64,000 bases of DNA, taken from positions 110,539,067 through 110,603,066 of the forward strand of contig NC_080571.1 in assembly GCF_030247185.1 (NCBI RefSeq), read 5' to 3'. Origin of the DNA: Malaya genurostris (taxonomy: Eukaryota > Arthropoda > Insecta > Diptera > Culicidae). Each line of letters begins with the position of its first letter. The stretch's first letter is position 1. The notes under the pieces are model-generated. The model saw nothing but the letters and a program-made list of their open reading frames with translations. It was not told where the DNA came from and searched no databases. This document shows, piece after piece, positions 57,207 to 64,000 of the stretch. A program made the position numbers and the translations under genes.

Positions 57207-58270
57207 CAATTCCAGAAATGCTTAGCAGATCATCAGACTCGACCTTCTCCGATTTGGATGAAACTTTGCACATGGCTTCAGTATGACAAACCAGAAGCTT
57301 TAAACCGAAGGAGAGGTCAATCCGACTCACGGTTGCTTTTTAAAAAGGGCGTATGTATTTTTGCATTTCACCAAAATTGCCTTTTTCAAATCGTTGTAAC
57401 TCGGAAACCGTTAATTGTACAAAAATGGTGTTCAGGAAGAAGTTGTAGAGAATCGATTGGACACTCTTAAAAATATACACCGAAAAAAATTTTTTATATT
57501 TTTTTGCAATAATTACAAAATAATCCGAAAAAGTTAAATAAAAAAAGCATGGTTTTAATTTTTTTTGATAATTTTTCTTTTAAAACTGTTATTAAAACCT
57601 ACAGATTGATGGCTATCCCATCCGTGCTTTTTCAAAAACGAAGAAGTTACAGCAAAAACAGTTTACGGGTCTCGTTGTAATTCGGAAACCGTTCATCGTA
57701 CAAAAATGGTGTTCAGAAAGAAGTTGTAGGGAATCAATAGGGCACTCTAAAAAAATATACACTGGAAAAATTTTTTTTTTCTCTATGATTTCAAAATGAA
57801 CCTAAAAAATTAAATTAAAAAAAATCAGAGTTTCGAATTTTTTTGATAAATTTTATTTTAAATCTCTTATTAAAGCCTACAGATTGATGGCTATCCCATC
57901 CGTGCCTTTTGAAAAATGAAGAAGCTACAGCCAAAACAATTTATAATTATATTTTTGGTTCATTTTGAAATTATGGAGGAAAAATTTTTTTTTCAATGTA
58001 TATTATTTTTAGAGTGCCCAATCGATTTCCTACAACTTCTTTCTGAACGCCATTTTTGTACAATTAACGGTTTCCGAGTTACAACGATTTGAAAAAGGCA
58101 ATTTTTGAGAAATGCAAAAATACTTACGCCCTTTTTAAAAATCAGTCGTTAGTCGGATTGACTTTTCCATCGGTTCAAACTTTTGGTTTGCCATACTGAA
58201 GCCATGTGCAAAGTTTCATCCAAATCGGAGAAGGTTAAGTCTGGTGATCTACTAAGCATTTCTGGAATTG
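57207..58270. mobile_element. 1.06-kb foldback element
   Basis: The left arm (57207 to about 57500) starts CAATTCCAGAAATGCTTAGC and is repeated inverted at about 57975-58270. The match covers CTTCTCCGATTTGGATGAAA, a GCACATGGCTTCAGTATG segment, AAAAAGGGCGTA, CGGAAACCGTTAATTGTAC and AGAAGTTGTAG. The central part has an additional direct copy of the arm core (about 57670-57780) and two copies of CTACAGATTGATGGCTATCC (about 57600 and 57878). No ORF of note. The family is also seen as a half copy at 25425-25860. Class unknown. Confidence 0.88.
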
Positions 58271-59628
58271 CTCTTGAGTAAAAATAAATCAATGACACGG
58301 TGATAATTTTCAACTGAGTTTTAGAGTATAAAAAATCAGCACGAATAAAACGTTAAACAAATTCGTCATAACCAGGAGAACTAGAATTTCACATCCATTC
58401 ACAATAGCATAGAACTTTGGAGTGTATGAAGGCTGTGTTGCCATGACATCCACGTTTTTTTTCCTTTGAATCTTTCGTTAGTGTTGGAAAGACCAATCGA
58501 CAATGCCCCAAATAAGCCTTGTCAATTCACTTTGGAGTAAGCCGGGTGTGAGACTATCGACCCTCCGGGGTCGAGCTAGCTGAAACTCGGTCCCTGTTGA
58601 TTTAATTCCGAATGAAATCGAGCGTATTGCAATTTAAATTTACGAGTTACTGTCGTTCTCGCTGTGGTTGTCGCAAAGTATCGACAAATGACACGCTTTA
58701 GGGCGGATCCGGGTGAAAGTATATCCTCACTGTGAAACCATTCTTGTTTCCTTTTGCTGCCCTGACAACGGATTGAATAAACTGTAATCTTTCTGCTTGC
58801 GACAAGGGATATAGAAAACAATGAAATGATTCCGCAGCACGGAGTAACGAGACCGACCGTGCGGCGGCAAATTTCTACCCAATGAATACGAGGCGACACG
58901 AACGCTTTAGACCAAGTGGAAGAAAGAACTGTAAAATGGGGTCATGAATGCAAAATTTTATGCAAAATTTATATTCAAATATAAACATAAAAAGTTATGC
59001 ACATTATTAAATTCCATTTTTCCGAAAAATAAAGCCAGCTGCTCAATCAGAGTTCTTGACTTCGCCGGTTCGCCAAAGCCGAGCAAACACACTGGAGAAA
59101 GTAGTATACTGGGAACTTGCTTGTTGGTTGTTCTTTTGAGGTGTCGTTTTCAGGGGACCCCCCGTTCCTCCCGAAGGCAAGTGCGCTTAAGCTAATGTTT
59201 CTCACACGACCATTAGCGCACCAAAGCCAGACTTTCATGTTGTGAGTTGTGGGGTTAAGTAGAAAATGTTTATGCCAGCTGCTAAAGCCCCGCAACGTTG
59301 AAGTACGGGTGTGTCAAATGCAAACTTGTTGTTTGTCTCGACAACAATCCGAATCTAATTTTGTTACCGCACACCATACACATACAGTTAGGATTTTTTT
59401 TTGTTGTTGCAGAATGGGTTTAAATGGCAGCAACGCAATTCTGGGAAAACAGGACATGGTTACATGGTTTCGGATGCGAAAAAAAAGTTTGTAATTTGAG
59501 TGCATGAGTTTTGTCGCATATTATATTCAGATGATTATGGTTGTTAAAACACGTATCATTTTATATAATTTTGTTTTAATATGTTTCATTGGGAGTCATG
59601 CAATCGATATAGAGAGAGGCTATGTAAA
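58271..59628. other. 1.4 kb unassigned DNA
   Basis: Several ORFs of 60-107 codons on both strands (longest 58576-58899 minus: MSPRIHWVEICRRTVGLV...) show no domain. 58540-59340 is relatively GC-rich and non-repetitive, so it may be host DNA. Confidence 0.35.
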
Positions 59629-60553
59629 AGGTGATTTTTTTGAGGTTAGGATTTTCATGCATTAGTATTTGCTCAGATTTTTTGAGGTTATGATTTTCAT
59701 GCATTATTATTTGCTCAGTATGCTCTGACATTTCATCATGAAGCCGAACGATCTGCCACAACGTCGAATTTTCAGTGAATGGGCCCTAGAAAAGTTGGCA
59801 GAAAATCCGCTTTTTTATCGACAAATTTTGTTCAGCGATGAGGCTCATTTCTGGTTGAATGGCTACGTAAATAAGCAAAATTGCCGCATTTGGAGTGAAG
59901 AGCAACCAGAAGCCGTTCAAGAACTGCCCATGCATCCCGAAAAATGCACTGTTTGGTGTGGTTTGTACGCTGGTGGAATCATTGGACCGTATTTTTTCAA
60001 AGATGCTGTTGGACGCAACGTTACAGTGAATGGCGATCGCTATCGTTCGATGCTAACAAACTTTTTGTTGCCAAAAATGGAAGAACTGAACTTCGTTGAC
60101 ATGTGGTTTCAACAAGATGGCGCTACATGCCACACAGCTCGCGATTCTATGGCCATTTTGAGGGAAAACTTCGGAGAACAATTCATCTCAAGAAATGGAC
60201 CGGTAAGTTGGCCACCAAGATCATGCGATTTGACGCCTTTAGACTATTTTTTGTGGGGCTACGTCAAGTCTAAAGTCTACAGAAATAAGCCAGTAACTAT
60301 TCCAGCTTTGGAAGACAACATTTCCGAAGAAATTCGGGCTATTCCGGCCGAAATGCTCGAAAAAGTTGCCCAAAATTGGACTTTCCGAATGGACCACCTA
60401 AGACGCAGCCGCGGTCAACATTTAAATGAAATTATCTTCAAAAAGTAAATGTCATGTACCAATCTAACGTTTAAAATAAAGAACCGATGAGATTTTGCAA
60501 ATTTTATGCGTTTTATTGTTTAAAAAAGTTCTCAAGCTCTTAAAAAATCACCC
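59629..60553 (+). mobile_element. DD41D (rosa-type) IS630/Tc1/mariner element, 5'-deleted
   Basis: The termini GGTGATTTTTTTGAGG (left, 59630) and, in complement, GGGTGATTTTTTAAGAGC (right, 60553) are inverted. Behind the left end a ~50-bp segment (TGAGGTTAGGATTTTCATGC and following) is tandemly duplicated at about 59641 and 59681. The transposase lacks its N-terminus. The right end abuts a non-LTR element directly. Confidence 0.82.
59738..60448 (+). CDS. DD41D transposase, catalytic domain only (236 aa, open)
   Basis: The ORF has no interruption from MKPNDLPQRRIFSEW to HLNEIIFKK. The catalytic residues are Asp34 (FSDEAHFW), Asp127 (MWFQQDGATCHTA) and Asp169 (CDLTPLDYFLWG), with 41 residues between the last two, hence DD41D. 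Other landmarks are WPPRSCDLTPLDYF and PAEMLEKVAQNWTFRMDHL. Members of this family usually have about 340 residues, so roughly 100 N-terminal residues with the helix-turn-helix DNA-binding region are missing. The ATG at 59738 is internal to the original gene. Without DNA binding it should not transpose; a clean open frame suggests the deletion is recent. Domestication is conceivable but not supported by anything else. Confidence 0.88.
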   Translation: MKPNDLPQRRIFSEWALEKLAENPLFYRQILFSDEAHFWLNGYVNKQNCRIWSEEQPEAVQELPMHPEKCTVWCGLYAGGIIGPYFFKDAVGRNVTVNGDRYRSMLTNFLLPKMEELNFVDMWFQQDGATCHTARDSMAILRENFGEQFISRNGPVSWPPRSCDLTPLDYFLWGYVKSKVYRNKPVTIPALEDNISEEIRAIPAEMLEKVAQNWTFRMDHLRRSRGQHLNEIIFKK

Positions 60554-60555
60554 GT

Positions 60556-62770
60556 TATTTGATCCTTTCCCGCAGAGAGCCACTCGCGATCGCAATACTA
60601 CTAAAATATGAAACCTTATCGAATGATCAGATCTTCAAAGCTATCATTAATGTTCCTCGCCGTTCCCCGATTGGCCCCCATCCAATCATAACGACAGCTA
60701 TGATTGATAAAGCGTGTTCTAAAATGAAACTATCTTCTATCGCTGGGCCCGATGGTATTCCTTCTCTGGTATTGAAAAAGTGCTCGAACAGCCTTCTGAT
60801 TCCACTATCGATGCTGTTCAATATCTCACTCAATTCAGGAACTTTTCCGGATATTTGGAAAACATCGTATATTTTTCCGGTTTTCAAGAAGGGAAATAAA
60901 GCTGATGTATCTAATTATCGTGGGATAGCCGCACTATGCGCTGTGTCTAAGTTACTTGAGAATATAGTTCTGGACTTCATCAAGCATAACTGCAATAACT
61001 ACATCTCGGAAACACAACACGGTTTTATGCCAAAACGATCAACTACAACGAACTTATTGTCTTATACATCTTTTATAATTCGATCCCTACAAGCACGCCT
61101 TCAAGTTGACGCTATCTATACGGATTTCTCCGCAGCCTTCGATAAGATAAACCACCAAATTGCAGTTGCTAAACTCGAAAAACTTGGATTCAGTGGATCT
61201 TTACTCAACTGGCTTCAATCATATCTTATTGGTCGGAAAATGTTAGTGAAAATCGGTGAATGCATTACAACACCGTTTGCTGTAGGTTCTGGAGTCCCTC
61301 AAGGCAGTCACTTGGGACCATTTTTATTCTTGCTCTACCTCAATGATCTCAACTTTCTATTGAAATGCCACAAACTATCTTTCGCAGATGATTTTAAGCT
61401 TTATCATCTAGTAAGATTGCTCGACGACACTATATTTTTACAGTCACAGCTTGAATCATTCGTGAACTGGTGTAACGACAATAGAATGGTCCTAAATGCC
61501 TCGAAATGTTCCGTTACGTCGTTTACTCGCAAACACTCGCTATTTAGCTACGACTATAACATTTCGCAGATTGTACTGAAACGAGAGTCTACCGTTAAAG
61601 ATTTAGGTATCATTCTTGATACCAAGTTGAATTTCAAAAGTCATATCGATTATGTGATCTCTAAGGCCTCTAAGCTTTTAGGTTTCGACTTTTGCATTAC
61701 TAAGAGCTTTGTCAATGTACATTGTCTTAAAGAATTATATTGTGCTCTAGTCCGCTCGACGCTTGAAGCTGTTGTCTGGTCACCCCATTATCAAATCGAC
61801 ATAGATCGGATCGAAGCTATTCAACATAAATTTATTAGATTTGCCCTGCGTAACCTACCATGGAGAGATCCTACTAATCTTCCTAGTTACATAGATCGCT
61901 GTAAGCTTATTGATCTTGATCGGTTATTCGTTCGTCGGAATGTCTCCAAGGCAACTTTCGTTGCTGATTTGCTTCAATCACGTATCGATTGTCCCGAACT
62001 CCTTCAATTGATTAATCTCGACATTCATCGACGCAATCTTCGTTCCCACCCCTTTTTGAGATTACCTGTTGCAAGAACAAATTATGGTTATAATGAGCCG
62101 TTCTCCAGTATGTGCCGAACATTCAACAACTGTTCCAATGTCTTCGACTTTCATTTATCTCGAAACATGATTAAACGATTGTTTCATTGTCACCTGTCAG
62201 ATTAGGATTTGTCTGGAACCGTTAATATTTTATTTTCATTCAACCCCCATTTCGTCTCTCCATCATATTCATTTGAAACTAACTAGATTCGCTCGCCTAA
62301 ATTAACCTGGTCGTTACTTCCTCTTTTTTCTGTCTTCTACCATGCATTTTTATCACTAATTAGATCTACATGCCGATTCTAACCTCGTCGTTTTTTTCTG
62401 CCTTCCACCATCTTTTTGATAACTAATTAGATCTACATGCTGATTCCAACCCCGTCGTTCGTTTTCGCTCGTTTAGCACCTCCTCCACCAACCCTTGTTT
62501 TCAATTTACCTAATAAATTTTCTCCTCTATCTCACCTTCTAAGTAAGAGTACTAATATTGTTATGCTTGGTGTCATTAACTAGCTATAGTGTTATAAATT
62601 TAGTTTTAACTGTTAGTTTTAATTGTAGTGTTAGGCTTAAATGTATCTGTTGGATCATTGTAATCTGTTGATACAAATGATGAGGAGGTTTTATGCCTGC
62701 TGGAGAGAGAGATTGCCAAATTTCATCTTCATCGGGCTTTTCCCTGCTCCAAATAAATAAATAAATAAAA
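60556..62770 (+). mobile_element. 5'-truncated non-LTR retrotransposon with intact RT ORF
   Basis: The coding region begins abruptly at the end of the DD41D element and runs to 62205. A 3' UTR of about 550 bp follows, ending in AAATA repeats (about 62750-62770). The same family is nested in the mariner at 21771-22705. No endonuclease is present, so the 5' end is truncated. There is no RNase H. Confidence 0.88.
60559..62205 (+). CDS. Non-LTR reverse transcriptase (548 codons open, 5' truncated)
   Basis: The frame is open from the truncation to TAG at 62203-62205. RT motifs in order: SSIAGPDGIPSLVLKKCS (about residues 59-76), SNYRGIAALCAVSKLLENIV (118-137), IYTDFSAAFDKINH (motif A, Asp189), GSGVPQGSHLGPFLFLLYLN (motif B, about 243-262), KLSFADDFKLY (motif C, FADD 275-278), and the thumb VKDLGIILDTKLNFKSH. 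The C-terminus has LPWRDPTNLPSYIDRCKLID and DIHRRNLRSHPFLRLP. Clade is uncertain; the wording fits the Jockey/CR1 group. No native start codon is present: the first in-frame near-start is TTG at 60559, next to the foreign DD41D terminus. All catalytic residues are intact. Expression from this copy is not expected without an external promoter. Confidence 0.9.
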   Translation: MILSRREPLAIAILLKYETLSNDQIFKAIINVPRRSPIGPHPIITTAMIDKACSKMKLSSIAGPDGIPSLVLKKCSNSLLIPLSMLFNISLNSGTFPDIWKTSYIFPVFKKGNKADVSNYRGIAALCAVSKLLENIVLDFIKHNCNNYISETQHGFMPKRSTTTNLLSYTSFIIRSLQARLQVDAIYTDFSAAFDKINHQIAVAKLEKLGFSGSLLNWLQSYLIGRKMLVKIGECITTPFAVGSGVPQGSHLGPFLFLLYLNDLNFLLKCHKLSFADDFKLYHLVRLLDDTIFLQSQLESFVNWCNDNRMVLNASKCSVTSFTRKHSLFSYDYNISQIVLKRESTVKDLGIILDTKLNFKSHIDYVISKASKLLGFDFCITKSFVNVHCLKELYCALVRSTLEAVVWSPHYQIDIDRIEAIQHKFIRFALRNLPWRDPTNLPSYIDRCKLIDLDRLFVRRNVSKATFVADLLQSRIDCPELLQLINLDIHRRNLRSHPFLRLPVARTNYGYNEPFSSMCRTFNNCSNVFDFHLSRNMIKRLFHCHLSD

Positions 62771-62790
62771 TAAAATATTAGTTGGCCAAA
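62206..62790 (+). other. 3' UTR and tail of the non-LTR element
   Basis: Two imperfect tandem segments (ATTAGATCTACATGC at about 62360 and 62425) precede the AAATA-repeat tail. No coding region. Confidence 0.65.
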
Positions 62791-63154
62791 AAGTTTTTGC
62801 CTTTCTCTATAGAAAGGTATTAGAATTGCTGGAAAAACCGACTTTCGAACGGAGCCTCGGAGACCCATAGTGTTATATACCATTCGACTCAGCTCGACGA
62901 GATCGGAAAATGTCTGTGTGTGTGTGTGTGTATGTATGTATGTGTGTGTATGTGTGTGCACTTTTCGAAGATATTTGAACGCGCTCAATTTTCTCAGAGA
63001 TGGCTCAACCGATTTTAACAAACTTGGACTCGTTTGAAAGCTACTGTCGGGCCATTGATCAAGTTTAAAGACCAAATGGCTGTGACTTTTAGTTCCGGAG
63101 ATATGATTGTATAAGTGACGTAACCGACAAAACACGTTGATTTTTACCGCTCTT

Positions 63155-63176
63155 ATATATATATATATATATATAA
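63155..63176. repeat. Short (TA)n tract
   Basis: About 11 TA units at the junction between the unclassified repeat and the hairpin-bearing segment. Confidence 0.9.
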
Positions 63177-63358
63177 GGGTGCCAAAATTTTGGGATCACC
63201 TCTATTTTCGTTAAGTTCTAGTGCTCAAAAGTTTAAGCACCTCGAAAATAGCCTTCGTGCAAAATTTAACCTAAATCGGACATGCTTAAGGGGTGCTGCC
63301 CGGTGGTAAAGGTTTGACAATTTTCGATCTTGAAAATGCACCAAACTGCATAAAACAT

Positions 63359-63496
63359 CGAAATTTAGTGTCATCTCAAAAAAATTTTTTTTTGAAAAAA
63401 TCAACTTTCTGGGACTTAGAAAAATTTTCATATTTCATAAGTCCCAAAAAGTCGATTTTTCCAAAAAAAAATTTTTTCGAGATGACACTAAATCTC
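63359..63496. repeat. Long hairpin, ~59-bp arms
   Basis: Arm 63359-63418 (TTTAGTGTCATCTC, then A/T runs, ending GGGACTTA) pairs with 63438-63496 with few mismatches. The loop is 19 nt (63419-63437). The arms include A7/T9-type runs. Confidence 0.92.
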
Positions 63497-63870
63497 GACG
63501 TTTCATGCAATTCTAAGCCTTTTGGCATCAAAATTTTTTTTTCGATTTCGAAAATTTCATGTACTCCCCCCTATGGTGATTTTCAAGATATATGAAAATT
63601 TCACTAAGTGGATTAAGAAGGCTTTTTTTTGGATTAGCATCACTGTTCTCATACAAATAGGCAACGCAAATGTCAAGCACTAGTTTGGAAAAATGATGCT
63701 GACTGTGTGACATAAACACTGAAGCATGCTTTTGTGAACTATTCGAATCAATCTGAATCAATTGGCGTCTAAAATTATTTAATAAATGTATGAAACATAT
63801 TTTCATGAGACTGTTATGAAAGAAGAGAAAGGCATTATCACACCACTAGGTGGATTAAGAAGGGTTTTTT

Positions 63871-64000
63871 TACGTCTAATCGATAGTTGTTTACTCTAAA
63901 CTGATGGTCAAAACAACTAACAATTTAGTTGAATTACGCTGGCAGGTCAGCGAAAATTCAAAACGGCCTCTACGAATTCTTCTAGGTCTCACTTCCAGAC
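63871..64000. other. Window end, unassigned
   Basis: 130 bp with no recognised feature. Confidence 0.4.

Larger units (their letters stand above)
62795..63870. mobile_element. GAGAAAGGCA-ended unclassified repeat, second complete copy
   Basis: It begins TTTTTGCCTTTCTCTATAGA and ends AGAGAAAGGCATTATCACAC then CACTAGGTGGATTAAGAAGG; TGCCTTTCTCT and AGAGAAAGGCA are inverted complements. It has the same internal order as the 23.7-kb element (GAGCCTCGGAGACCCATAG, CATTCGACTCAGCTCGACGA, (GT)n, AGATGGCTCAACCGATTTTA) but only one core unit. A separate hairpin-bearing repeat is inserted or fused at about 63165-63620. An earlier partial end (CACTAAGTGGATTAAGAAGG) at about 63602 suggests nested copies. 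Confidence 0.72.

Noticed and set aside
62584..63135. 183-residue minus-strand protein with HTHTHTYIHTHT
   Set aside because: It crosses the retroelement tail and a (GT)n tract; composition is microsatellite-driven.

Overview
The window looks like a transposon-dense, AT-rich dipteran genome, most likely a mosquito and perhaps an Aedes-type one. I infer this from the element mix: DD37E ITm transposons, an RTE/JAM1-like and a LOA/Lian-like non-LTR element, Jockey-like fragments, mariners and unclassified interspersed repeats. The species cannot be fixed from the sequence. I found no host protein-coding gene that I can name. Almost every recognisable coding stretch belongs to a mobile element, and most are broken.

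1-9.5 kb: two Jockey/I-type non-LTR fragments, one carrying a 100-bp insertion with a 5-bp target duplication; a hammerhead-ribozyme-like fold at about 2.95-3.03 kb; a DD37E transposon (3255-4536); about 2.8 kb of unassigned DNA; a tRNA-like sequence and a small orphan ORF.

9.5-17.9 kb: an 8.4-kb composite bounded by TTAA and a perfect 15-bp piggyBac-type inverted repeat. It holds 117-bp minisatellite arrays, a nearly full ORF2 of a LOA-like retrotransposon broken by only two stop codons, and inverted minisatellite copies near the right end.

17.9-31 kb: a second DD37E copy (20141-21309); a mariner (21692-23616) with a non-LTR element nested in its 5' leader; a 3.3-kb unclassified repeat with GAGAAAGGCA-type termini; a Helitron (27278-28713); and a third DD37E copy split by a palindromic mariner derivative (29090-29939). 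A tRNA-like gene with a Pol III terminator follows.

31-51 kb: mostly unassigned DNA plus two decayed RTE-clade elements (about 35.95-39.14 and 47.76-50.6 kb), a nearly complete mariner (42735-44023), a MITE (44028-44280) and copies of an uncharacterised ~300-370-bp repeat. A 500-N assembly gap lies at 50688-51187.

51-64 kb: unassigned DNA with one GC-richer island (52.6-53.2 kb), a 1.06-kb foldback element (57207-58270), a 5'-deleted DD41D (rosa-type) transposon with an intact 236-aa catalytic ORF, a 5'-truncated non-LTR element with an intact 548-aa RT ORF, and another GAGAAAGGCA-ended repeat containing a 59-bp-arm hairpin. The recurring theme is nesting: elements inside elements, with junctions clear enough to order several insertions.
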